Source: Fomes fomentarius
Taxonomy: Eukaryota; Basidiomycota; Agaricomycetes; Polyporales; Polyporaceae
Direction: 5' to 3'
Assembly: GCA_022606135.1 (NCBI GenBank)
Contig: JABYQN010000013.1
Location: 372,001 to 436,000 of the forward strand
DNA: 64,000 bases
In this document: in pieces, positions 48,577 to 60,640 of the stretch
Layout: each line of letters starts with the position of its first letter
Numbering within the stretch: the stretch's first letter is position 1
The notes under the pieces: model-generated
The model's input: only the letters and a program-made list of their open reading frames with translations
Told to the model about the DNA's origin: nothing
Database searches by the model: none
Translations under genes and position numbers: made by a program

Positions 48577-51088
48577 ATGCGGTCTGCCTGGCTTCCCCTC
48601 CTCCTCGCCGCCCTTGCAGGCGCGATCCCTTCGAGCGACTACGTGCACAAGGTGAAGGAAAGCATTCCTCAACCCCAAGGGTGGACCAAGTCCAAGCCAG
48701 CACCGGCCAACCACATCATCGAGCTCCGCATCGCCCTCCCTCAGTCCAACTTCGCCGAACTCGAGAGGCACCTCTACGAAGTCAGGTGAGCGCGTGATGA
48801 TGTTTCCGGCGTCTGGCGACTGGCTTCTGACAGGGTTCCATTCAGCGACCCGTTCCACGAGCGTTACGGCGAGCACCTCGCCAAGGAGGAAGTCGAGGCT
48901 CTCGTCGCACCCCACGACGAGAGCGTCCACCTCGTCAACGAATGGCTCGCGTCGCACGGTCTCTACGAGGACAGCGTCTCGCGCTCTCCTGCCCGTGACT
49001 GGGTCATCGTGAAGGTGCCGGTCAGCCTCGCAGAGGAGATGCTCAAAACCGTACGTAACATCATCCGACCCCCCCATGTCGTTGTCGTCCGACGCGTTCT
49101 TACGCGCCTCGGCAGGAATACCACGTCTGGACCCACGACGCCAGCGGCGACGCCATCGTCCGGACGACGGGCTACAGTCTCCCCGCGCACCTCCACGACC
49201 ATGTCGAGCTCGTCCAGCCCACGACCATGTTCTCGCGCATGAAGGGCCTCAAGACCAACTTCCACTTCGAGCCCTCGGCCAAGATCGCCGTAGACGCCGC
49301 GGCGCCCCCGATCAAGGTGCCCTCTGCGTACAACGGCGAGGTCGACGCCTCGTGCAACGGCACGATCACCATCTCCTGCCTCCAGCAGCTCTACAACGCG
49401 GTGGGCTACACGCCGTCCGCGAAGAACGGCAACGGAATCGGTATCACCGGCTACCTGGAGCAGTATGCGAACAACGAGGATCTCCAGTCGTTCTTCGCGG
49501 ACCAGCGCCCTGACGCGGTCAACTCGACCTACAAGGAGATCCTCATCAACGGTGAGTGGCCCGTATGCATATGCCTGGGCCAAATGGCGTACACATGGAC
49601 TGACAGATATGCGTAACGTTTAGGCGGAGAGAACCACCAGAATTTGTCCGAGGCTGGCGCGGAGGCCAACTTGGGTAAGTGTCATTTCGCAATTGATGGC
49701 AGGTGCACTCATCACGTGCTGACGGGGTTTTTTTTCTTCCAGACGTCCAGTTCGCGTTTGGTCTTGCGCACCCCATTCCCGGCACCTTCTACTCCACTGG
49801 TGGGCGCCCGCCGTTCAAGCCCGACATCGGAACTGAGGAGAACACGAACGAGCCCTACGCCGAAGTACGTTGCACAGAGTCTTGGATTGTACCGTTGTTT
49901 TATTCATATGGTTTATTTTCTAGTGGATCGATTACATCCTTCGCCAAAAGGACCCTCCTTTGACTGTTTCCACTAGTTACGCTGACCACGAACAGACCGG
50001 CACGTATCCCGTCTCTTCCTCCCTCCAATGTCCAAGTGACTCATAGAATATCCAGTTCCTGCCAGCTACGCGAAGCGCGTTTGCGCCGGGTTTGCACAGC
50101 TCGGTATGTCTCACCTGTACACAATAGCAAGTAACTTCTGTTCTGAGTTCATCCCGCACAGGTGCTCGCGGTATCTCCCTGCTGTTCAGCTCCGGTGATG
50201 GTGGTGTCGGTGATGGCAACGACGATCCGGAGACCCAGGAGTGCTTCACGAACGATGGCCGCAACGTCACCCGCTTCATTCCTCTCTTCCCGCCCTCGTG
50301 CCCCTAGTCAGTATCTCGCCACGCATCTCATAATACCGTGCGCAGCGGAGGGCTGACAGGATCTGTCATCTTCTCGTTCTACAGCGTGACCGCAGTTGGT
50401 GGAACTATCTACGTTCCTGAGACCGCAGTGGACTTCTCTGGAGGAGGCTTCAGTGATCTCGTACGTTATTCAACGTTGATAGACTCCGCTGTGTCTGTGG
50501 TGTTGTACTGACTGCTGCACTCGCACAGTTCCCCCGCCCGCTCTACCAGGAGCTCGCTGTCAGCAAGTACCTCAAGAACCTTGCTCCAGGCACCTACAAG
50601 GGTCTCTACAACCCCAAGGGTCGCGTACGTCCTCTCCATCCCATCTTCTCCATCCCCCCACCACCGCTCACTAACATCTCTCCTCTCCCCTCCCTCCTCC
50701 CTCCTCCCGCCAGGCCATCCCCGACGTCGCCGCCCAGGGCCGCTTCTTCCGCATCTTCCTCAGCGGCCGCATCCGCTCCATCGGCGGCACCTCCGCCTCC
50801 GCGCCCGCCGTCGCCGGCATAGTCTCCCTGCTCAACTCCGCGCGCCTCTCCAAGGGCCTGCCCCCGCTCGGCTTCCTCAACCCGCTCGTGTACGCGACCA
50901 ACGCGTTCGCGCCCGATGCCTGGAACGACATCACCACCGGCAACAACCCCGGCTGCGGCACCCCCGGCTTCAACGCGACCAAGGGCTGGGACCCCGTCAC
51001 TGGCGTTGGCACCCCCAACTTCTACAAGCTCAAGGACATCGTGACCGGCCACTTTGCGCACTTCAAGGCGGCTGAGGATGAGTTGTAA
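48577..51088 (+). CDS. Secreted tripeptidyl peptidase, sedolisin family S53
   Basis: This is an acid serine peptidase removing tripeptides outside the cell. The signal peptide is [19 protein letters not shown]. The pro-domain includes [20 protein letters not shown] (activation-peptide signature). The catalytic Glu and Asp are in GAEANLDVQF (E-x3-D), the oxyanion Asp is probably in TSYADHEQT, and the Ser is in [22 protein letters not shown] and [15 protein letters not shown] are family signatures. The calcium site near the end is [24 protein letters not shown]. At least eleven exons are readable. One intron, 50000-50046, appears to use a GC donor. The length, near 580 aa, is normal for fungal TPPs. 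The gene meets the BTB gene tail-to-tail across 231 bp. Confidence 0.92.
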
Positions 51089-51319
51089 ATAAGTCTGCCT
51101 GCTGGAACTGAACCCCCCCCTCGTTTATAGCGGTGCATCATGCGCACGTTCGTTTTGAGGCTGCTGAGTAGTAGTGTACGCTCCGTATAATGTACGCTGC
51201 ACCCATACCTTCCAATCGTTTACTGGCATATCCTTATTTGTGCGCTGGCCTACACCGTGCGCGTGAGATCGACGGAAGAGAAGTAAGGCTAAGTGACAGC
51301 ATGCCTATGCCATACACAA

Positions 51320-52171
51320 TTATACTAATACAGGCAACGCGTCAATCGTCCGCCTTAGGTCCTCAAAGAACCAGAACGACGCCAGCATGCTCCCCGCGCA
51401 CCGCTCGCACCCTGCTTCGCGCGCGGCCTGCTGCAGAAACGCCAATGAGCAGATCACAGCGGATGTTGGGCGCGCCCTGAGCTCCTTCTCTGCCCGCCCT
51501 TTGTACTCCACCCACCACCGCGGCGGCTCGTCTAACGACCCGCACCGTCCATTGCACGCCATGCATGTGATCTCCTCAGGAAGCTTCAGCAGCGCGACGG
51601 CCGCGCGCCCGCGCTGTTCGTGGAGGAGCAGCAGCTGACGGTACGCGTAGCCTGACATGGCTTCGGGGTCGCCGTCGTGGACGGGAAGTTTGTCGAGGCC
51701 GGCTGAGAGCGTGGCTATAGATGCAATTTTTGCTTCTTCGTCCAGCCCGTACTGGCTCGCGATAGCGTACACCCGGAGGGGAGACGCTGTGAGAAAGTCG
51801 GATGCTATGAGGCGTCTGCGGAGGCCGTCCGTGGCTGCTGTCAAGTCGTACTTCCGAGCAGCTTCCAGCGCCCGGACGATCTCGTCGAGACTCTCGATGA
51901 TGGGGTCAGAGATAGGGTAGACGTAGCGCAGGAGGGTCTCGAGGACGGTGGCACTCTCGGGGAAGGGGATGACGGGGACTTGACCAATATCTTCTGCATA
52001 AGGTTGGGGGAGGGATAGCATCGCCTCGAAGAATGGTGAGGCGGCTGACATGATACATCGGTGGACGTGGAAATCGAGGCACCCACAGGGTTCACCATTT
52101 GGGGGCTCGGGGCAGCTCGAACGCAGGATGATATCTGCGTCGTGGAAGTTGAAAATGCAGGAGGGAGACAT
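51320..52171 (-). CDS. BTB/POZ domain protein
   Basis: A single exon of 283 aa. The start MSPSCIFNFHDADIIL at 52171 is preferred over an in-frame Met nine codons upstream because the BTB strand begins here. BTB features are DADIILRS, FHVHRCIMSAASPFFEAML, VLETLLRYVYP, and the later helices LEAARKYDLTAATDGLRRRL and RVYAIASQYGL. A C-terminal pair of Cys motifs (CMACNGRCG, CERCAG) could bind metal. Basidiomycete BTB proteins of this type are numerous and mostly uncharacterised. Some BTB proteins act as Cullin-3 adaptors, but there is no second known domain here to name a target. Confidence 0.85.
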   Translation of the reverse strand: MSPSCIFNFHDADIILRSSCPEPPNGEPCGCLDFHVHRCIMSAASPFFEAMLSLPQPYAEDIGQVPVIPFPESATVLETLLRYVYPISDPIIESLDEIVRALEAARKYDLTAATDGLRRRLIASDFLTASPLRVYAIASQYGLDEEAKIASIATLSAGLDKLPVHDGDPEAMSGYAYRQLLLLHEQRGRAAVALLKLPEEITCMACNGRCGSLDEPPRWWVEYKGRAEKELRARPTSAVICSLAFLQQAAREAGCERCAGSMLASFWFFEDLRRTIDALPVLV

Positions 52172-52367
52172 GGTGGTGCAGTGTTTCTGACCTACCATAC
52201 AGTCGGCTTATAAGTTGGGAAGGTTGCCAAGTAATAGTGGCTGACACTGGTCACGATCGTGATTCCGCCGAAAATAACATCAGACTCTATCAAGCATTGA
52301 AGTGACCCGCCACACAGACACGCCACATGAGGCAGATGTGTGTTTCGCAAGGTAAGTGGATGGTGCT

Positions 52368-53914
52368 TCAGCGTTTGCGGTCATATCCATCTTTGGAACG
52401 CTGGTCACGACTCCTGCTGCGGCGTCGCTGATGCTCCCTGTCACCATCCCGATGTCGCTGACGTGGAGACCTCGAGCGCCGTGTACGCCCCTTGGAGCGG
52501 TCTCTGCGGCGGGGACTGCGGCTGCGGCTTTTGTGACGTCGACGTCGTTCATCGGGTACGTCGAACACCATACCGTACTGCTCTCCGGGACATTCTGACT
52601 GTTCCCGGTATCGACGAGTCTTTTCCAGGTCTTCTCGGCCGGCAAATCCACCTGACCGGCCTCGCCCGCCTCGTGGACCCAGCGTGACATTGTTTGACCA
52701 TTGAGTGTTGAGACGGGCGACCGATTGAGAGCTAGGAGGATGGTGAGAAACGTTTCAAGGCAAGAAGAGGGTGCGCACGTACAAGTCGACCCATATTCGC
52801 CGATCATCAACAAGCACATTTTGCATCTTGAAGTACGCCTAGTGGTTGCAAGATGAACACTACCGCAATCGCGTCACACAAATACAAAATCAAGATACCT
52901 GTTCCGCATCCGCTCGTGTGTCGAACTCGATGAATGCATACTGCAACGAATCGCCGGTCTTCTTGTCCCGGATGACTTGGCAGCTCATGATGGTACCAAA
53001 CCGAGAGAAAATGAGTTCCAGATCCTCATCTCTTGTGACCGGGTTCAATTTGCAAACGAACAGCACGTTCTCTGGAGGGCGGACGTTAGCAAAGGGCAGG
53101 TCTCCGACCATTTCCAAGGTCAGAGCCGACGCCTGAGCTGCCTTCTTCCGTCGTATAGCTTCCGCCTCCTCTTCAGGCAGGGTCTCCAGCGGGTCCTCGT
53201 CTTCGCCTATACGTGTGGAGTTGTCTGGGGGTTTGATGGGAGGAGCGTCCGGCACTGCAAGACCCGGAGGATCGTCATACGGGTCCTCTTCAAGTACCCT
53301 TGAGCCATGAAACGCGTAGCGTATGCTGAATGAGAACTTACCGAGGATCTCAACATGCCTTATCCTTACATCCTTCAGCGGCCGCCCGTCCTGGTCCACA
53401 AACACCTCGTTCAGCTTGTCCAGCGTGTCCAACCCCTCCACGACGTGCCCAAACACCGCGTGCTTCCCATCCAGGTATTCGATGTTGTCGCCCAGAGTAA
53501 TGAAAAACTGACTTCCGCACCCGCCCTTGTGCTCCTCGCCTACAGCTGGAGCGACCGCCATGGACACCGTTCCGCGCTGCTTGTGCTTGAAACGCGGCAC
53601 GAACTCGGGCGTGAAGTAACGCTGAGCCGTCTCGCCCTTCTGGGAGGCTACCAAAGACCAGATAGACTCGCCTCCGGTACCAGTAGCTGTAGGATCACCG
53701 ACCTGAGCCAGGAAGTCTTTTGATACTGGCAGAAAGTGGATCAGTTGGAGGGAAGGACCGCATAAGAGTATGGGAACTCACCATTGAAAAACGCGTTGAG
53801 GTTGTAGTAATACACTTTACATAGCTTGAGAAAGTTCTGGCAGGTCTTTGGACATGCTTCCGTTTCGAGGTCTATGACAATGTCGCCGAGAGAGGTTTCG
53901 AACAGCACCGACAT
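52368..53914 (-). CDS. PPIL4: Cyclophilin with RRM and RS tail, PPIL4/Cyp6 type
   Basis: This is a nuclear peptidyl-prolyl isomerase linked to splicing. The start at 53914 opens [16 protein letters not shown]. The isomerase domain has [39 protein letters not shown] and FGHVVEGLD. An acidic linker follows, then an RRM ([22 protein letters not shown] and YAFIEFDT). Exon joining gives RIWVDFSQSVA, the exact family transition. The tail is Gly/Arg-rich, then RS-rich ([16 protein letters not shown]) and ends GYDRKR. The second intron is 53726-53781. Domain order and tail match PPIL4/Cyp6 orthologues. It lies in tandem with the BTB gene, 197 bp downstream of it. Confidence 0.92.
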
Positions 53915-54345
53915 CGTGGTTGGCAGTCAAGCCAGTACAAGCGCTTACCGATACAAGCGCCCATGAACAGCAGTTTGAGCGCTCACATAAGTAGTTGGAA
54001 GACTCAGAGTCGGCGTGGACCTATGTTGTTGTGTGGTGTATCATACATGAGGATCATATATATGAAATACAGCGTGGCTACACCCCTGGTTCCGAGGATA
54101 AGTAGTACAACGTGACATGATTCAGAGGACACGTCCTCTGTCCTCAGTATCCTACTAGTCCGAGATCGATCCATGTTGCTCCTGCTGCCAATGTAAATTG
54201 TACTACACAGTTTCTGCGGCGATCGTATCTGACCCATCGTCCCCACGGGTTTTGTCGACGCCATCCTCCTCGTTTGCGCATGCATGAGGGTGTGGCTCGA
54301 TTTGGAATGCCTCACCTGGAGCGGGAAGCGACGCGCCCAATGAGC
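53915..54345. other. Intergenic between PPIL4 and DUF6533 genes
   Basis: Promoter of the PPIL4-like gene and 3' flank of the DUF6533 gene. No gene was recognised. Confidence 0.45.
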
Positions 54346-55947
54346 CTAGCAACCTGGTGTCGATGTCGACGTTGGTAAAATGTAGGCTCCCAATTGAAGA
54401 GGCTCGAGAGTGCTGATCATCTTCTTGTTGGCTTCCTGCAGGTCAATGAGGAACCGGGACACAAGGATGGCAGTGATACTAGACGATGTAGGGTCCCTGA
54501 GGGTTAGAATTTCGGGAGGAATTCCCATCGTTGGAGGATCGCACTCACGGTTCTATTCATGAAAGTAATTTTGCTTGAAGAGTTGTCGTTCCCGTCAAAT
54601 TTACTGAAGATCTAAGATATGCAAGAGTCAAGATCTGAGAATATTCCAGGACAGCTGAGTGGTGCTCACCGAAAGCAATGAGAAGCTAAGGTGCAGCGTG
54701 TTCATAACCATAAGGGTGCTGTGACGACTCTGCATTGGATTACATGCTCATCTGTCATCTGAACTGGTTGGTACGTACATGAAGTATATCGCACCTATAG
54801 AGCGACATCAGATATGGGCTGGGAGAGCAGAGAATATGAGTATGATCACAATATACGCACCATCTCTTAGCAGAATACGCGATAGCGATATTTTCTGACC
54901 AAGCTCTCTCATCTCTTTGCTGGAAGCATATGTTGTAGCCCATGTAATGGCCATGACTAGGAGGTCTGATGCAATTAGGCCAACACGAGATAACATGAGA
55001 ACTAGAAGACACAATGATTAGCCGGTGGACCGTGTCAGTAGAGATGAATACTATGTACTGCTAGAGAGTCTGTGTCAGCCATGCTGCATCAATGAGACAC
55101 GCGTAACCAACCCACTGGTTTTTGGTTGTTGTAGACAGTTTGTACATGTAATAGCAGCCTTCCGAGTCATACACCGGGGTGGTAGTGCCAGCTTTGACCT
55201 GCATGCATCTGTTAGTACTTGAACCCAAATCTGAACTGAACGGCTCGGAATGCCTTACGATGTTAGAGACTATAGGGACAATGGAAAGGAGCAACACTAG
55301 CATTGCTAACAGCCAGGATCTAGAACTGAGTGCAAATGCCCTTAGGGCAGAGAGTTATTAGTGCATATGCTACGAGAGATCCCACAAACAGAGAGCAGTG
55401 CTTACCAGCCCATGGGAGGTATTGCATGAGCTCGAGAATAAATATGTAGAGCCACACTACGCAACTTCACGGAATTGCCTGTTCAGCAGACGCCGTGAAG
55501 GATTTACAGTATTTACTACATACCTCTACCTCACCCGGTCAGCCACGTTTCCACGCTCGGAGTTAGACTCGAGACCCACCTTGTAGTCAGCAGGGACACC
55601 TGGGGAGAGCACAACTATTAGGTTGTAGGCAAGTGACAGATACCGATTGACGAGGAACAGGATAGAGGACATCGTAACCTTGCGCTTCCAGAAGAGCTAA
55701 CCTCGCGGACAAACGTAATGGCGTATTCGTATGACAGAAGCCCCAATGGACAGACCAGTTATGCATGGACATTAATCGGCACATCGGCAGCGACAGGTTG
55801 GGGTTTACCTGCCATGGCGACTTCAATGTAGGATCCGACTTGGCTAGCCGCAATCAGAGATCAGCAATTGCGAATCCATGTATACGCCTGGATGACTGAC
55901 ATTGCGCTAATGTTTGCAATGAGTTGAGGGTCGTAGTTATCAGCCAT
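54346..55947 (-). CDS. DUF6533-type multi-pass membrane protein, N-terminus disrupted
   Basis: Seven or so small exons encode pieces typical of basidiomycete DUF6533 proteins: YEYAITFVREV, LFWKRKVTMSSILFLVNRYLSLAY, ELMQYLPWA, WLLAMLVLLLSIVPIVSNI, SRVGLIASDLLVMAITW, SRILLRDG, and the terminal signature ILVSRFLIDLQEANK. Six or seven membrane segments result, as in the family. The 3' two-thirds splices cleanly. The N-terminal part does not. The frame changes between FVREV and LFWK without a homopolymer or intron, and a TAA lies just before the YEY segment. The ATG at 55947 (MADNYDPQLI) is plausible. This may be a recently broken gene, or I may have missed a splice. The family's function is unknown. 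Confidence 0.6.
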
Positions 55948-57411
55948 GTTCGAACTGTGGGAGCAGTGGTCGCATATATGCAGCAGCGCGACATATATAT
56001 GTTCCCCGGACCACACCAGTAGTCTATCACTTGCGACCTTGGCTTGACAATCAATCCTGCGTGGCTGTCCGGAACTGATCGAAGCGTCTCAAGGTGAGAA
56101 CGAACGACAACATGAAGTTTGATCGATTTGACCCCTATTACTTAGGTACTGCCACATCCGAGAACGCTGAAATTTAGAGCATGTAAAGATCGAGGAATCC
56201 GGACGACTCACCACCTCCGCAAAGATCAACAGGGGCGGACTAATCTCCTGAGTATTGAGGCGTCGAGATACGGCCTAGGATGTGTTAAAAGGCAGCGTAC
56301 GCCGTAGGAGCTTGTAGTCAATGCATGCCGTGCCAACCTAAACTGTACGACGTTCCGTGCGTCATAAAAGCGACCAACAGCACCGCATATATAATAAACA
56401 AAGATCGACCATCATCTATTTCGGCATGGTCAGCAATGGAGACTACACCGCATACAGGGTCTTACTAGTTTGCATATCCATATACATTCAAATCTCGGCA
56501 CCATGATCGTATGGTCCATGATGAGTTAGCAGACACGGTTTATTCTGGTCGGCTGGAAGAATGAGTTGACACTGCCAAGGTGATATACGCTGGTCGTATT
56601 TGGGTTCGGTGGCTCTGGAGCTAGACTGAACCAGCACTCGAACACAGATACCGGGACCGAAGGTCGATGGCTTGAGATTTTGAGAAAGCGCGTGCGTCAT
56701 GTCAACGCAGTCCTCGTTTGCATTTACGACTCTACGAGGATTTCTGGGGGATCAGCCTGACGAACCGAAAGACCTGGGTATGAGAACCTGGAGGATCCAA
56801 CCTTGAAGGTGACGGACGCTGAGGACGTTCGTTTTGATTGTAACCAGAGTCTGAAACTGAAGATAATTCCAACTAAGTACTAGGATCAGATCAGTGGGCA
56901 GCAACCGAAGATCTGATCTAATCTAACCTGTACTTCAAATCACGATCGGACTGCAGACTCTACACCTGGCCAGAAGCCTGCCCGAAGCATTTCGTTCCGT
57001 GAAGTGATAAATGACGCGTATCTATCTACACATACATAAGCGGGAGCAGCAGCAGCAACATCATGAGGAAACCCGTCCGTTCCGAGAACAAGGAAAGAGC
57101 GAGCGAGCGAAGCGTACACTGGCGCACGGAACCGGCCTAGCTATGCCACATCAAATCACCACATACCACTAGGGCAGCGTGCGGTACAACTACAGTATGA
57201 CGAAAACCTTGGTAGCCCCGACAGAGGGAGTGGAGAACCGGTGGCCGTACCGAGTCAGCGTTCATAGGAATGTATGAGTTTGTAGAGTGTGTTGATGTAC
57301 GTAGTAGCTTCGCAGCACGCGAATCGTTCACAAGTTCATGGATGCCGAGCATAGAATGGCACAAATAGTACAATGCGAGGAGCGAGGCGTTGTGGGGGCT
57401 GGCGAGAACGG
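55948..57411. other. 1.5-kb intergenic interval
   Basis: A short minus-strand open stretch with a gtgagt donor near 56211 (SRRLNTQEISPP) might be a stray exon, but nothing upstream or downstream supports a gene. A CAG-type short repeat (GAGCAGCAGCAGCAAC) is at 57044-57060. Confidence 0.45.
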
Positions 57412-58071
57412 TTACCAGTAGATGGTGCGTTCGATGGTGCGCTTGCGCTGCGGCGTGGGGAGGTACGAGACTGTGCGACGGACACGCGTCACGGTGGGGT
57501 ACCTGCGAATGTCGTCAGCATCAGAAACACGGAGTATGGAAGCGCAGAAATGGGGGAGGAGACATAGCAAGGTACAGCCTACCCGCAATAATAGAGGGAG
57601 AGGGCAAAGGGAGAGGGAATTCGATAGAAAGCCGAAACTTCGAAACTTTGATGTGATTACTCACCATGCGTGGTAGATTTCACCGGGCTCGAGCTGGACT
57701 TCGACGATTTGGCGACCCTGAACATCGGAAGACATACGTCAGCAGTAGGCACACAGTGGAGCGGAGCGCGAGATATTCAGGAACAGGAGTAGGATGGGGG
57801 ATCGCAGCAAGGCGCAGAAGGAAGGGATCATCTGACTTACCGCATAGTCGAGGTGGGACCCAACAACGAGGCCCTCCTTCCGGCCACTTGAGTGCTGGAC
57901 CGCGACGATGTCGCCGGGCTATGGTACCATTACGTCCGTGTGCATGCATGCACGGAAGATCGAGGCACGCGGATATGATCAGACGAGACAATTCACACGA
58001 AGTGAGATAACTTGAACACTATGCAGAACGTGTAGGGCACGCACAATAATCTCCTCAGTGTACGAAGACAT
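57412..58071 (-). CDS. 82-aa spliced orphan protein
   Basis: Four exons (58071-58045, 57918-57841, 57717-57665, 57502-57412), all with GT-AG borders, make exactly 249 nt of coding sequence. Exon 1 encodes only MSSYTEEII. Then follow PGDIVAVQHSSGRKEGLVVG, RQIVEVQLEPGEIYHAWYP and the strongly basic VRRTVSYLPTPQRKRTIERT, ending IYW. The alternation of short beta-like strands with Gly turns suggests a small beta-barrel or SH3/KOW-like fold. The basic tail may contact nucleic acid. No family is recognised. Clean splicing of four tiny exons argues that it is real. Confidence 0.7.
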
Positions 58072-60640
58072 GGTCTATCACTTTGCGGAGGATTTGGGTG
58101 TTTTTGCTGGTAAACGAGCGAGTAGGGGGGCAAGGTGTGGACGGCCGAGGGTGACGGACTCGGGGTCGAGCGAGGGTAGACGATGACAATGAGGCGACGA
58201 GCGACGGGTCGACGGCGAGGGAGGTCGCGTTCTTGAGGGTAGGGAGGAGAAAATGGGAGGAAAAACGAGGGGGTTTTATAGATTAGATGCGCGGCATGCT
58301 TCGCCTTCGCTTGCCCGCGCGAGGAAGCCACGAGGCCGCGTCCCGTGTGCTCGCATCTGGCAGGAGCATTATACTTCGCGTCTTCCGGAATCCCTCCCCC
58401 GTCGCTGCCTGTGCCCAGTAGCGCTCTTATTGTTTTGGATAAGCATTGCTCCCCCTTAACAATTCCTCACTGACATCCGGCGTGCATTACTCGCGTCTGG
58501 GGGGCGAACCGGGAATACACAAGACGCGATGGATGTTGTCAGTGTCTTGACGAGAGCCAGGTACGGGGGTTGTGTTTGGGTGCTCTATTTGTGCATGTCG
58601 GACGCCACCGCGCATTCGCGCGGCGGAGACGCCGATCAGAGGGGTCCGGGGTGTTTGTGAAATCCTCCTGTCAGAGCACACACCGAAACCGCACGACATC
58701 AGACTGTCCCAGACAGCGTGCAAAGGGCGATGATCAATAGAAGACTCACAACACACGGGGTGGGACCACTTTCGCAGCGCATACAGTGGGCATCGAAGCT
58801 TGAGCTCAAGCACGCGTGAGCCACGGTGTCGACGAACGGCGATCAAGTAAGGATATTATACCAGTGGAGGTCCCGTAGCTGAGTGGTATACAGATCTTGC
58901 GCATGTCTAACGACACAATACGAGATCAATGCCTTCAAAGGTCCATTTCCGAGCATCGAACGCAAACTCTGGACGAACGGCACGTTACGAGCTAGACAAT
59001 GTTCTGCTCCGTCTATCTGGCTCAGTGTACATATCAGTCTGTGATGTATTCAGCACATAAATGCAATCGTTTTCTACATACATCGGATGAGCCAGTACTC
59101 TGCCATGGGTGGAACTTTGCACGCATACATGACTCATTGACTGCCGCTCTGTGGATGCTCATACTTCGCTTTCCATTCTTCATTACGTTACTTTACTAAC
59201 CTCTGTTCATTGCTCTACAACATGGGAAACATGCACAATGGGACCAGGACCCATCGTAGGTCGGATGAGATCGGCTAAGTCCGCTCCATGGACAGGAAGA
59301 AGAGTGCAGGTCTAACAGAGCCATGCAGGAGGCTATATCACCACGAGGCCAGTGACGAGCACGCACATTGATTGAGATCGATGTAAGGACATGTTCATTT
59401 GAACAGGTTGCCATAACAGAAACAATAGGAAACGATACGTGCTAATCACCGTGCGCCACGACAGATGCTGGCCCAAAACCGGGCGCCAGAAATGTTCGGG
59501 TAAACTCAGTCGGAGTTGGCCTTCGGCGAAGATGTAGCCAACATTTGTGATTCCCTCAAAGGTGTCATTTGGGGGAAATTCATGTAAGATTTCAGTCAGC
59601 CTGAAAGGAAACCTCAGGAGTGAGATAAGGTGCAACGCAGAATGGATGAAAAAGGAAACCTACCAAACGGCCATAAAGGGTTCCCCTTGAATGTCACCTT
59701 CATGGGGTATAATAATGATTGGTATAGGTCACCTATACGGCGTTACTAGACTTTGTTACACCAATTTAGGTGACCTTCTCTGGGACCAGTCACCGGTTGT
59801 GCCAAATGTGACCCATCGCGAGTTTTTCTTTGTGCCAAAGATGACTCTATGTAACTTCTCCTTTGTTCTGACCAATAATTACATTGACATTCCAAGAGAA
59901 TGAAAGGTAAAATGCGGCATGATATCCACCCAGAATCTCCACTGAAGGCTATATGCGACGGAGTTTTCCCGAACATTTCTGGCTACCGATTCTGGACCAA
60001 TGCCTGCCGTGTGCCCCAGGGATCCAACGAAGGCAACATACAACCCACTGCAGTCACAGAGACATGCCTGACACCCACACATCCCATCCATATGATTAAC
60101 GTGCCCTCCGTCCATCCCTCCAACATCTTACTGTGCTCTAGATGATCCTTGTGAACTACCATTCGTCTGGAATCTGCGTTGGACGCTCACGGAGGGACTT
60201 GGGCAGGCATAGAGGCACTAGGACATACCTGACACCCTCGCGCTCCATCCAAATAGCGACCATGCCCTCCCTCCATCCCTCTGACATCCCACTGTGATCT
60301 AGATGGGTCATTGTAACGTGCCGTTCGTCCAGAACTTACGTTCGATGTTCGGAAATGGGCTCTAGACAGGTATTCTGTAGATTGTGTCGTTCCGCGATGA
60401 AACCGGTACTGTGCCCTGCGCGCTGATGAGCTGATTCCGTATCTGAAAGAGTGAGGCGAATACGATAAGAATTGACAAGGATATGGCCGATCGAAGTTCG
60501 AGGTGTGAGGGCAGTGGCGGGAAATTTCGATTTGGGCGCCAACGATAAGCCGCGTGAAGAGTGGGAATGTCAATACCACGTCAATACCGTCTCCCCAAAC
60601 GCACGGTCGATATGGCGTTCAGCTACGCCATCTCACCTCC
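58072..60640. other. 2.6-kb gene-poor interval
   Basis: Contains the promoter of the 82-aa gene, a diverged tandem duplication (60061-60350) and a 17-bp palindrome (59722-59738). Open frames are short and lack family resemblance. A tRNA-like D-arm string near 58870 has no matching T-arm. Confidence 0.5.
60061..60350. repeat. Diverged tandem duplication, period about 161 bp
   Basis: The unit beginning GACATGCCTGACACC at 60061 recurs at 60222 as GACATACCTGACACC. Matches run through CATCCCTCYRACATC, CTGTGMTCTAGATG and CATTGTAACGTGCCGTTCGTC-like segments. Similarity is roughly 70%. No coding sense is evident. Confidence 0.6.

Noticed and set aside
58870..58960. tRNA-like string (GTAGCTGAGTGGTATACA)
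   Set aside because: No T-arm GTTCGAATC-type box at the right distance and no closing acceptor stem.
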